From: Lentisphaera profundi
GTDB lineage: Bacteria; Verrucomicrobiota; Lentisphaeria; Lentisphaerales; Lentisphaeraceae
Direction of reading: 5' to 3'
Length of the DNA stretch: 64,000 bases
NCBI RefSeq assembly: GCF_028728065.1
Contig: NZ_CP117811.1
Location: 1-64,000 of the forward strand
Under the pieces are notes generated by a model. That model was not told the origin of the DNA and did not search any database. It was given only the letters and a program-made list of their open reading frames with translations. Positions within the stretch are counted from its first letter, which is position 1. Each line of letters begins with the position of its first letter. The position numbers and the translations under genes were made by a program. Positions 8,740 to 16,480 of this stretch are shown piece after piece.

Positions 8740-8903
8740 AGTGTTTATCCTTAGTTTTATTGTCTGCGCAAAATACCACAGCTCTAAAAGCCATCAAGTG
8801 TCGGACTTTATAAAGCCTGTCTTAAATCATTTGATTCTCGTCTTTGGCATAGCTGTGGTCATTCGCTAGTATGGCCAAGGCTGATGCTTTAGGCTTTGTT
8901 AAA

Positions 8904-8930
8904 CCATGCCTTTGAAATTCAAAGGCATGG
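8904..8930. terminator. Long perfect hairpin downstream of the CDF gene
   Basis: Arms CCATGCCTTTGAA and TTCAAAGGCATGG are perfectly complementary around one base (13-bp stem). It lies 28 bases after the CDF transporter stop on the minus strand. The following T-run is poor, so it may be an RNA-stability hairpin or a protein site instead of a terminator. Confidence 0.5.
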
Positions 8931-8958
8931 AAGCACTCAAGTACGGGGAGAGCAAAAA

Positions 8959-9849
8959 CTATTTTTTGATATCGGGCTCAAAGAAAATCCATTTAACCTG
9001 CGGGAAAGCGGTTTTAATTTCAGCTTCAATTTGGTTGATATCTTTACAGACTTCTACGGCATTAGCATCGTCCATTCTTGCTTTGACCGCAATCATAACA
9101 TCTTCACCAAGCTGTAAAGTAATGACATTGAGAATTTCTTTGACAGATTCTTTGCTATTTAAAGCAGCAACGAGCTCGGCGCGAATTTTTGGATTGACGG
9201 ATTGACCGACCAAAAGGCCTTTTACTTTTATCGCAATAAAAATGGCAATAATAATCAGCAGCGAACCAATGGCATCATACATCGGGTTACCGGTAAATTG
9301 AGCGAGGAGAATAAAGACTAAGGCAATCATCATACCTAATTCGGCAGCAAGATCTTCGCCTAAGATGACAATGAGCTCACTTTTGCGAGTTTCGCGGCAC
9401 CATTGCAGCAAGGGTGTTTCTCCACGTAAATGCTTAATCTGTTTAAGGCAGCCAAGCAGTGATCCACCTTCTAAAATGATACCAAAAATTAAAACAATAA
9501 CCGCAACCCAAGCATCTTGAAAACTTTCAGGTGGATGTTGAAGTTTATGAATTCCTTCGTAAAGGGAATACATGCCCCCGATCGAAAAAATGATGATCGC
9601 AACTAAAAAACTCCAAAAGTAAATTTCTTTACCATAACCCAAAGGGTAATCAGGACTTGGGGGCTGTTTCGCTTTTTTCATCCCCCAAAGTAGGAGTAAT
9701 TGATTGCCACAATCAGATGCTGAGTGAATCCCTTCGGCAAACATCGTGCCGGAGCCAGTCATAAAAGCGGCGATAAATTTAGCTATTGCGATGCCCGCAT
9801 TTGCTGCGAGGGCATAAAAAATTGACTTTAACGATCCACCTGCGGACAT
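8959..9849 (-). CDS. Cation diffusion facilitator family transporter
   Basis: Inner-membrane divalent-cation/proton antiporter of 296 residues with six predicted helices and a cytoplasmic C-terminal domain (about 215-296). The TM2 metal site HxxxD is present in EGIHSASD (His42, Asp46). In TM5 the usual HxxxD is replaced by GEDLAAE (Glu165/Asp166/Glu170), as in the ZnT9/SLC30A9-like subgroup, so the transported ion should not be assumed to be zinc. The gene starts four bases after the stop of the IS-split gene and so was probably its operon partner. Confidence 0.88.
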   Translation of the reverse strand: MSAGGSLKSIFYALAANAGIAIAKFIAAFMTGSGTMFAEGIHSASDCGNQLLLLWGMKKAKQPPSPDYPLGYGKEIYFWSFLVAIIIFSIGGMYSLYEGIHKLQHPPESFQDAWVAVIVLIFGIILEGGSLLGCLKQIKHLRGETPLLQWCRETRKSELIVILGEDLAAELGMMIALVFILLAQFTGNPMYDAIGSLLIIIAIFIAIKVKGLLVGQSVNPKIRAELVAALNSKESVKEILNVITLQLGEDVMIAVKARMDDANAVEVCKDINQIEAEIKTAFPQVKWIFFEPDIKK

Positions 9850-9852
9850 AAT

Positions 9853-10209
9853 TTATTCCTGTTTTAACCAAAGAGGGTAAAAAGCATTAAAGATCTTTTC
9901 ACTATCTTTATAGGCATCTTTACTCTCGAATTTGTGTTGATAGATATCTTGAAGAAGAATATGGCTGAATTTACATTGTGAGCTAGATCTACGCTCATTG
10001 AGATGAAACAATAAAATCCATTGACTTTCTTTGCTGACGGTAAGCTGACCCTCGGCTAGCGCATTAAGGATGCGTTTTGTGTCATCATCATAAAAACTAA
10101 AGTTTGATTGAAGTGCTTCATCAAAAAAATCTTGAATGTATTTGGGGTCATTTAAGGCGAGTTTTTTATAAACATTAGCTCGAAAAGAGGAAGCCTTAGC
10201 TTGATGCAC
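9853..10209 (-). pseudogene. 3' half of a secreted-protein gene cut by an insertion sequence
   Basis: The last 114 codons (from KASSFRANVYKK to the stop) are gene-derived; the apparent GTG start and first codons come from the IS end plus target duplication. Joining this part to the 11797-12217 fragment, with one copy of the AAGCTA target sequence removed, restores an uninterrupted frame (YYQQA-KASSF) of about 254 residues. No domain is recognised. Without the signal peptide half this fragment is unlikely to act. Confidence 0.85.
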
Positions 10210-10271
10210 TCCGACAGATCATTCTCAAGTGCTATTAAAAAATAGCTTAAAGTTATAATTTCCAATAAAAA

Positions 10272-10328
10272 ATCCCACTTAATCGCCTATATTGTAGTAG
10301 CTTACACCGACAATAACAGCAAGTGGGA
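10272..10328. promoter_or_regulatory. Inverted repeat before the transposase start
   Basis: TCCCACTT near 10272 and AAGTGGGA at 10321-10328 are perfect inverted arms about 42 bases apart, ending seven bases before the transposase ATG. In RNA read in from outside the element they could hide the translation start, a known way for IS elements to limit transposase expression. That role is inferred. Confidence 0.45.
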
Positions 10329-10334
10329 CTTTCA

Positions 10335-11780
10335 ATGTACGATACTCTTTTTCCCGAATATTTCATCGAGGAATTACGGCAAACTATAGGAATTTTATGC
10401 GGACCATTGAAGATTGCGGGGCAAATCATACTTCGTCCTGAATTTCAAGAGATCAAAAAGGCAATTGAAGATGATCAACTTCAGTTGAGTAAAGATAGAG
10501 CCGCCACTAGAAACCGCGAGTTTAAAAACAGCTCTACCCAAAAACACCCCCCAGCTGAATTGGTGGTGGCGTTGTTCATAGCCCGTCACTTTTATGATAA
10601 TTGTTACGGTGAACGAGGCTATAGTATGCTATGTGAGAATAGTTCCTTGCAGCAGTTTATTGGGCGCTTGGGCATAGGAAGCTTCCCTTCACGCAATACG
10701 ATTCATGAACAAGTCTCTGCTCTTTCTGAGAAGACCCTTAATCTTTTTCATCAAGCTATTTTGAACTGCGTTAAGGAGTGTGGCCTGGATGATTTTTCAG
10801 CAGTGATTATTGATTCTACAGCCATTAAGGCCGATTCAGCGTGGCCTGTCGATAGTCAATTACTAAAGAACCTTAGTTGTAAAATGATGAAAAATATCAG
10901 TGACGTTCATGATCAGCTTCCCTGTGTTGAGCGCAGAAAGATCCCTCTCAAACGCCTGCAAAATTACTGTGATTATATGAGTAAACTGGATTTCGAGATC
11001 TCTATGCTTAAAGGAAAAAAAGGAGCAAGAAAAATGAGGCAAAAGTTTTATACGCAAGAACTTTTACCGAGGTGCCGAAAATTTATTATTCGCCTGGAGA
11101 AGACTCTTCCTCAAATTAAACAACACTGTGAAAGTGCCAAAGTTCTGATGATTGACGAATGTCTATCTCGCTTCATAGATAAAGTTTTGATGGTTGAACA
11201 TCGCTTCAACATGGCTCCTAAGGACTACGATACGAAGACGGCACGGAAAATTTACAGCATGAGTGATAATGATGCAGCATTTATTAAAAAGGGTGGTCGA
11301 GAAACCGTATTTGGCTACCGACCAAATTTCGCCTTTAGTGCCAATGGTTTTCTGACATCATTCACCCTAGAATCTGGAAATACTAGTGACAGCAAGGCCT
11401 TCAGTAATTGCCTTGATGAAAATAAAAAGATGACGGGCGAGACCGCAATGATGATCAGTGTGGATGACGGATATAGCTCTGCCGCCAATTTAGATGATGC
11501 CATCGAAAAAGGGGCGACATTAGTCAGTGTTAGTGGCTCAAAGGGAAAGAAGCTCTTAGGAGAAGATATTTATGAGAGTGAAAACTACCAACTTGCGAGA
11601 AATATCCGATCAATTTCCGAAGCAGGTATTTCAAAGCTGAAGAACTATCACAACCTTGAGCGATTTACCGTTTGTGGCTTAAAGAGGGTTCGTCAAGAAA
11701 CTCTCATAAGCGCCATAGGATTCAACTTGGAAAGGATCTGCCAGTTATTATGTCAAATAGAGATTGAGGTCGCCGCATAG
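10335..11780 (+). CDS. DDE transposase (IS5/IS1182-like superfamily)
   Basis: Transposase of the resident insertion sequence. The N-terminal half carries a DUF772-like block (PPAELVVALFIARHFYD, FPSRNTIHEQV); the catalytic aspartates are likely those in VIIDSTAIKAD and ISVDDGYSSAA, and the Glu that in NYHNLERF. About 481 residues, with a long insertion in the middle. The ATG at 10335 (MYDTLFPEYF) fits better than an in-frame GTG at 10323, though no strong ribosome site is seen. A 6-bp target duplication is not typical of IS5, so the exact IS family is open. Confidence 0.85.
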   Translation: MYDTLFPEYFIEELRQTIGILCGPLKIAGQIILRPEFQEIKKAIEDDQLQLSKDRAATRNREFKNSSTQKHPPAELVVALFIARHFYDNCYGERGYSMLCENSSLQQFIGRLGIGSFPSRNTIHEQVSALSEKTLNLFHQAILNCVKECGLDDFSAVIIDSTAIKADSAWPVDSQLLKNLSCKMMKNISDVHDQLPCVERRKIPLKRLQNYCDYMSKLDFEISMLKGKKGARKMRQKFYTQELLPRCRKFIIRLEKTLPQIKQHCESAKVLMIDECLSRFIDKVLMVEHRFNMAPKDYDTKTARKIYSMSDNDAAFIKKGGRETVFGYRPNFAFSANGFLTSFTLESGNTSDSKAFSNCLDENKKMTGETAMMISVDDGYSSAANLDDAIEKGATLVSVSGSKGKKLLGEDIYESENYQLARNIRSISEAGISKLKNYHNLERFTVCGLKRVRQETLISAIGFNLERICQLLCQIEIEVAA

Positions 11781-12217
11781 AATGTCGGAGTGCATCTAGC
11801 TTGTTGATAATAACTGGAGTCAAGAATTTTAAGCAGACGCTTTACATTGGCCTCATTTACAGGGATTTCTTTGAAGAGCCGTTCAGAATAATAAAAATCA
11901 AGTAAATGCTTTTCAATAATATCAAAGAAAAGATCAATTCTATCAGCACGGCCCTTGGTCAAATCTAAAGCTAAAAGGAAACGAGTTTCAGGCTTGAGTC
12001 CATCGCGGTAAATAAAGTCAATACCAGCAGATTGTTGACTCTGAGCACTTAATTTATCAGCTTCAGTTTTGAGGATGAAAGAGGCTTGAGCAGTGATTTC
12101 ACTCGTAATATATTCGACTAAATCAGTTTTGATTTTTTCAGCAATACCTTGTGAAGGTTTCGCATCTTGAGCCAATAGTGTCAGAGAACTAAGAGCAAAA
12201 AGAATAATTTTTTTCAT
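11753..12217 (-). pseudogene. 5' half of the secreted-protein gene cut by the insertion sequence
   Basis: Starts MKKIILFALSSLTLLAQ, a signal peptide, with AGGTGAAG five bases before the ATG. About 140 gene-derived codons end at the target site; the last 14 codons (RCTPTFYAATSISI) are read from the IS end. The start lies 9 bases after the stop of the upstream lipoprotein gene, so the two formed an operon. A truncated product could still be exported. No domain is recognised in the rebuilt protein. Confidence 0.85.
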
Positions 12218-12225
12218 TTCTTCAC

Positions 12226-13071
12226 CTAGTTTAAATTTTTCTTTGCCCAGTCCAAATAGAGTGCGCCAGTCTTCTGACGGTCATCATATTTTTCACTGCC
12301 AAGAGTTTGCCCCGTTAGTTTAACAAGGACTTTATAAGCTTTCTTGAGGTCGTAACTACCATTCACTTTTGGGAAGATATTGATGAGTGCTAATAAGAGC
12401 TGCTTTTTCTCTTGGCCTTTAGCGTAGCCATTAAGTTTGAGTGCTTGAGCAAAAGTACGGTCGAGGTAGCTGATATAGTTACCTTCTGCCTTAGCTAATT
12501 GATTCAGGAAAGCGATAAAACTAGGTAAGTAGCTCGGGTCAATTTCGACTCGTTTAACTTGGATTTTATAGATGTTGCCACGATAATTACTGTCGCCTGA
12601 AAGATTGCCCTCAAGCTCAGAAAGTTGAGTAATATATCCCTTAAATTTGGGGTCAGAGGAAAAACTCATGATGGTATCAATGGGGTAAGACGCATAGCTC
12701 TCATTAATATTGTCTTCAACAAATTTTACCAAAGTGGGAAGCGAGGCAGGGTAATTCTTTAGGCTATAGCAAGCGGCAGAAATGAAGCTGGAGTTATCTT
12801 TATATTTAAGCGCTTCGATATAGAACTCTTCTTCATTGAGTTCTGATGCGGGTTTTTGTGTTGTTTGGAGCGCCTGCTTTTGGTTTTTGACGGCGTCGAG
12901 CTCAGTCTTAATATTGGCCATAACCTTGGCTTCAACTTCTGCCTTGATCTCAGCTGCGTATTTTTGTTTTATTTCGTTTTCGACGTTTTTCGAAACCGTG
13001 GCTTGATCTGGGCCTTGGTTACATGCTGCCATTAAAAGCGCAAGCGGAAGTGCTTTGTAAAAATTATTCAT
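12226..13071 (-). CDS. Predicted lipoprotein with N-terminal coiled coil
   Basis: A 281-residue lipoprotein of unknown function. The start MNNFYKALPLALLMAAC has a lipobox (LMAAC), and GAGGAA lies five bases upstream of this ATG at 13071, favouring it over an ATG at 13086. Residues about 25-75 are charged and heptad-like (repeated KAEVEAKV patterns), then alpha-helical repeats follow that look HEAT-like. It is first in an operon with the IS-split gene, and the two products may have worked together in the periplasm. Confidence 0.75.
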   Translation of the reverse strand: MNNFYKALPLALLMAACNQGPDQATVSKNVENEIKQKYAAEIKAEVEAKVMANIKTELDAVKNQKQALQTTQKPASELNEEEFYIEALKYKDNSSFISAACYSLKNYPASLPTLVKFVEDNINESYASYPIDTIMSFSSDPKFKGYITQLSELEGNLSGDSNYRGNIYKIQVKRVEIDPSYLPSFIAFLNQLAKAEGNYISYLDRTFAQALKLNGYAKGQEKKQLLLALINIFPKVNGSYDLKKAYKVLVKLTGQTLGSEKYDDRQKTGALYLDWAKKNLN

Positions 13072-13183
13072 TATTTCCTCACTCATTTTCCTATTATTTG
13101 AAGCCTTTAAGGTAACGTAAGGCGTTCAAACTTGAAGATGAAAATCATGAGTAATAGCAGGTTTTACTAAAATTTAACAATGT

Positions 13184-13253
13184 TTAATCTTCGGCAATGA
13201 GCAAGGATGCAGAACTGATGACTTTAGACATCGAGGGGCTTAGTTCTAGGGAG
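13184..13253 (-). pseudogene. Remnant of a paralogue of the gene at 15536
   Basis: On the minus strand this stretch translates as SLELSPSMSKVISSASLLIAED and a stop, matching the C-terminus of the 116-residue protein at 15536 (SLDLNPSISKVISSASLLITED). The DNA matches over about 70 bases with mostly third-position changes, as expected of two genes that diverged under selection before this one lost its 5' part. Confidence 0.8.
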
Positions 13254-13357
13254 GTGTATATAAGACTTATGGACAGAGGAATAAGTGTCATCTGACTAGA
13301 AGGCTTAAGTAAAGGGTGTAATCTCTGTGAAAATGAAATCTAATCAGGGAAGTGTAA

Positions 13358-15259
13358 GTGAGTGATTTAAAGAGTGACCTTAATAAATTAGCAATATTTA
13401 GAACTTATTATGGTTTAACATATCTAATCTTAGCCTTAGTGAGTTTTGTACTTTTCCCCCAATCATTTACTGAAATGAGTGCGGGAGTTCTTATATTTAA
13501 TATCACGATAGTTTTGTCTTATACATTTCTTTATATGCTGCCTTTATTGATGGCTATGGCCCTTAGCTGTGGTTTTAATAAGGCATGCAAATTTAGTGAT
13601 CGAGTGAGTAACATCATTTCTTATACAGTGATGATTTTATCAGCAACATTTACGTCATTATTTTTCTACTTTGATTCGGAAATATTTAAGGGTTTTGGTT
13701 TCCACATTAATAGCTTTATATGGAATATCATTAGTACGCCAGGTGGGCTCGATTCAATGGGCGGCGGATATGGAATGCCTGTGATCGCGAGCATTTGGAG
13801 TATCTGCTTTGGTCTCATCTTTTTACTCATGTTATTTTTCGCGATAAAAATAGAAAAAAAGCAATTATTACCAAGTCGACTGAGCCGCAAAGTCAAAATA
13901 TCTTTAGCGTGTGCTTATGTGCTTATTTTTCTCTATCAAGGAACTGTTTTTGGCTTGAGCCATTTCCAAGCTAAAAGTCATATTGTTTCTTCTGCGTATC
14001 GTTATCCAGGCTACATATCGATTACTTTTAGGAGCTTTTTGATTAAGAAACTAGGAATGGAAGAGATAAGAGAAAAAGATATTGCGGTCAAAGAAAATTC
14101 TTCAGCATTGAATTACCCTTCGGAAAAAATACAATTTAACGAGCCCAAGAAAAAACTTAATATTGTTTGGTTAGTGGCGGAATCTTGGCGTTATGGAACT
14201 GCGACCGAAGAAGTCATGCCCACGACATTCGCTTTTAAGAATAAAGCCACGGTATTTGAACAACATTACAGTGGTGGTAACGGTACTCGTATGGGAATGT
14301 TTTCCATGTTTTATGGTCTCTATGGCCCCTATTGGTTTAAAGTACTCAATGAACGACGTTCGCCAGTATTGTTGGATGTGTTACAAGAACAAAATTACCA
14401 GATGGAACTCTTTACCAGTGCAAAATTTTCTTACCCGGAATTTGATAAGACTATTTTTTCGAATATCCCTAAGGAACATTTACATCCGTCTAAAGGTAAT
14501 GGCGGTTATTTAAATGATCGTAAAAAGGTGACTGAGTTATTAAACTTCATCGATGAACGCGATCAAACTAAACCTTTTATGTTTTTCATGTTTTTTGAAT
14601 CACCTCATGCACCCTATACATTTCCAGAAGATTTAGTGGTAAAAAAGGATTATTTGGAACACACAAATTACGCGATGGTGGATATTAAAGAAAACATAGA
14701 ATTGATTTATAATCGTTACCTAAATTCAATTTATCACCTCGATACACAGCATAAGCGTATTCTAGATTACCTGGAAGAAAAAAATCTCATGGAAAATACC
14801 ATTGTGATTATGACTGGTGATCATGGTGAGGAATTTATGGAAGCAGGCCGTTGGGGTCATAATTCGGAATTTCATCAAGATCAAATTCGAGTACCATTTA
14901 TATTATGGGTACCGGGACAAAAAGCGATGAAATATACTAAAATGTCAAGTCACTTGGATCTACCAGCACTCTTAGCTCCACATCTTGGGATTAGTAATAA
15001 ACCAGAAGACTATAGCTTAGGCCACGATTTATTAGGAGAAGGAGATCGCCAGTTTACAGTGGTTTCTTCTTGGAATAATGTAGGTTTAATTACCGAGAAG
15101 GGGAAAATAGATATCCCTTTAAGTAGTGCACTTTCTTTTGGTAGTAGTGTTACTAGTGTTGATGATAAAGCTGTTTCAAAAGAAGAGAAAAAAGAGATAG
15201 AAGCAACTCCACATCTCATGCAAATGTTTAAGGGTTTGAGTAAGTTTCTGGAGAAGTAA
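13358..15259 (+). CDS. Membrane-anchored sulfatase-fold protein, YejM/PbgA-like
   Basis: A 633-residue inner-membrane protein: five hydrophobic segments in the first about 210 residues, then a periplasmic alkaline-phosphatase/sulfatase fold. The core matches the YejM/PbgA/LapC family: NIVWLVAESWRYG, VMPTTFAF, HYSGGNGTRMGMFSMFYGLYGPYW and MTGDHGEEF. The position of the usual sulfatase Cys/Ser is held by the Thr in GNGTRMG, as in YejM. YejM proteins sense outer-membrane lipopolysaccharide and control its synthesis, so an envelope role is likely, but the partner proteins are not nearby. Start is GTG at 13358 with AGGGA upstream. Confidence 0.8.
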   Translation: MSDLKSDLNKLAIFRTYYGLTYLILALVSFVLFPQSFTEMSAGVLIFNITIVLSYTFLYMLPLLMAMALSCGFNKACKFSDRVSNIISYTVMILSATFTSLFFYFDSEIFKGFGFHINSFIWNIISTPGGLDSMGGGYGMPVIASIWSICFGLIFLLMLFFAIKIEKKQLLPSRLSRKVKISLACAYVLIFLYQGTVFGLSHFQAKSHIVSSAYRYPGYISITFRSFLIKKLGMEEIREKDIAVKENSSALNYPSEKIQFNEPKKKLNIVWLVAESWRYGTATEEVMPTTFAFKNKATVFEQHYSGGNGTRMGMFSMFYGLYGPYWFKVLNERRSPVLLDVLQEQNYQMELFTSAKFSYPEFDKTIFSNIPKEHLHPSKGNGGYLNDRKKVTELLNFIDERDQTKPFMFFMFFESPHAPYTFPEDLVVKKDYLEHTNYAMVDIKENIELIYNRYLNSIYHLDTQHKRILDYLEEKNLMENTIVIMTGDHGEEFMEAGRWGHNSEFHQDQIRVPFILWVPGQKAMKYTKMSSHLDLPALLAPHLGISNKPEDYSLGHDLLGEGDRQFTVVSSWNNVGLITEKGKIDIPLSSALSFGSSVTSVDDKAVSKEEKKEIEATPHLMQMFKGLSKFLEK

Positions 15260-15264
15260 ATTTA

Positions 15265-15400
15265 TACACGATTACCCATTACAAGGGGCAAAGCCTCTTA
15301 GTCGCCTAGTCAAGGAAAGGCATTTCCTTGCTGGGGGAGCTCGAGGGGGACAGCGTCCCTATCCTACGGGTCGCATCATGCCCTTTATTCTGGATAAGTA
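15265..15400 (+). mobile_element. MITE-like dispersed repeat, copy B
   Basis: Begins TACACGATTACCC and contains GGGGGAGCTCGAGGGGGACA, CGGGTCGCATCATG and CCTTTATTCTGG, matching copies at 6869 (reverse) and 26037. The right end is degraded. It directly follows the sulfatase stop. Confidence 0.65.
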
Positions 15401-15427
15401 AATTTATCATTCATGTCTTTACTTATA

Positions 15428-15452
15428 CCTGAAACCAGATCACGGGTTCAGG
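15428..15452. repeat. Small hairpin
   Basis: CCTGAA and TTCAGG, extended inside by CC/GG, form a stem between the MITE-like element and the 116-residue gene. There is no T-run; role unknown. Confidence 0.35.
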
Positions 15453-15535
15453 CATTATTAAAACACTAAGATAATGAGGCGATCACTAAAGAGAGCAAAA
15501 GTCACAAGCGGGCTTTTTCCTACACTTTAGAAGAA

Positions 15536-15886
15536 TTAATCTTCGGTAATGAGCAAGGATGCAGAGCTGATGACTTTAGATATTGAAGGATTTAGGTCTA
15601 GGGAAGAGAGTTGAGTCAAGATATCACCCTGAGGTGCTAGCTGATTAAAATCATCCTGAGAATTTAGAAAATCCGCGATAGCAGTGAAATGAATGCATTG
15701 TTCACTAGCATTTTCGAGAGCTTTTTGCGCTAAACGCAAGCGTTTTAAATGAGGCTTGCGTGCGGGATGCGTCTTGACTGCAGCCACTAAATTAGCAGCG
15801 GATTCTTCAATGATACGCAGTTGGCGACTTTCTTCGGTCACCCACTGAGCAAATTGCTCGTTAACTTCTTCCAGTAGAGTAGGCAT
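15536..15886 (-). CDS. Hypothetical helical protein downstream of trmB
   Basis: A 116-residue soluble, largely helical protein that I do not recognise. It starts at an ATG that overlaps the trmB stop (TAATG), so its translation is probably coupled to trmB. A diverged copy of its last 22 codons survives at 13184-13253, showing there was once a paralogue about 2.3 kb away, on the other side of the YejM-like gene. No signal peptide or membrane segment. Confidence 0.7.
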   Translation of the reverse strand: MPTLLEEVNEQFAQWVTEESRQLRIIEESAANLVAAVKTHPARKPHLKRLRLAQKALENASEQCIHFTAIADFLNSQDDFNQLAPQGDILTQLSSLDLNPSISKVISSASLLITED

Positions 15887-16479
15887 TAGGCGAGTACGCG
15901 GAAACCCAAATGAATCACGGGTTTATCTTGAGTCGCAAAGTTCATTTCAAATTCAGTTTGAACATCTGCAATATCGGCCAAAACACTTTGGTCAGGTTCA
16001 AGGAAAGGTAGTTGTGAGGTGACAGTTTTTATCCATTCAAGGTAGGGTAGGTCATCTGTGGCAAGGTGCAATGAGCCGCCTTTTTTGATTTTTCGGGTGA
16101 CGCGATACACAAATTCACTCGAGAGCATACGGTTGCGTCGATGACGTTCTTTAGGCCAGGGATCTGGACAGATAACATGAACACGATCAATAGTGTGATC
16201 GGGGAGTTGAGTCCCAAAGAGTTCCCAGCCTAAGCAATGCAGTGCTTCTACATTGCTACAGTCGGCACGTGCGGCTTTGCCATTGAGTTTTCGTAAGCGG
16301 TCGAGTTTAATGTCTGCACCCATCACAAGGGCTTCGGGATAACGTTTAGCCAATTCAGTCGTAAAGCGACCTTTGCCACAGCCCATATCGAGTTCAATGC
16401 GGGGGCGATTAAAATCAATGATGCTATCTAGACGTTTGAATTCCCCAATGAGTTCAAGAGGAGTTTTGATTTCTAACAT
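15886..16479 (-). CDS. trmB: tRNA (guanine-N7)-methyltransferase
   Basis: S-adenosylmethionine-dependent enzyme forming m7G46 in tRNA variable loops. The 197-residue protein has the Rossmann SAM motif LDMGCGKGRF (residues 30-39), GADIKLDRL, and the family signature CPDPWPKERHRRNR, followed by GGSLHLATDD. Length is typical. It begins one base after the nadB stop and overlaps the next gene, giving a nadB-trmB-unknown operon. Confidence 0.95.
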   Translation of the reverse strand: MLEIKTPLELIGEFKRLDSIIDFNRPRIELDMGCGKGRFTTELAKRYPEALVMGADIKLDRLRKLNGKAARADCSNVEALHCLGWELFGTQLPDHTIDRVHVICPDPWPKERHRRNRMLSSEFVYRVTRKIKKGGSLHLATDDLPYLEWIKTVTSQLPFLEPDQSVLADIADVQTEFEMNFATQDKPVIHLGFRVLA

Positions 16480-16480
16480 T

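Larger units (their letters stand above)
10203..11796 (+). mobile_element. Insertion sequence, about 1.6 kb, DDE transposase type
   Basis: Ends are 14-bp perfect inverted repeats: GATGCACTCCGACA at 10203-10216 and TGTCGGAGTGCATC at 11783-11796. TAGCTT is duplicated outside them (10197-10202 and 11797-11802), a 6-bp target duplication; 7 bp is possible if the terminal base is ambiguous. The element carries one transposase gene and lies inside a minus-strand gene. Intact ends, duplication and reading frame suggest a recent insertion. Confidence 0.92.
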
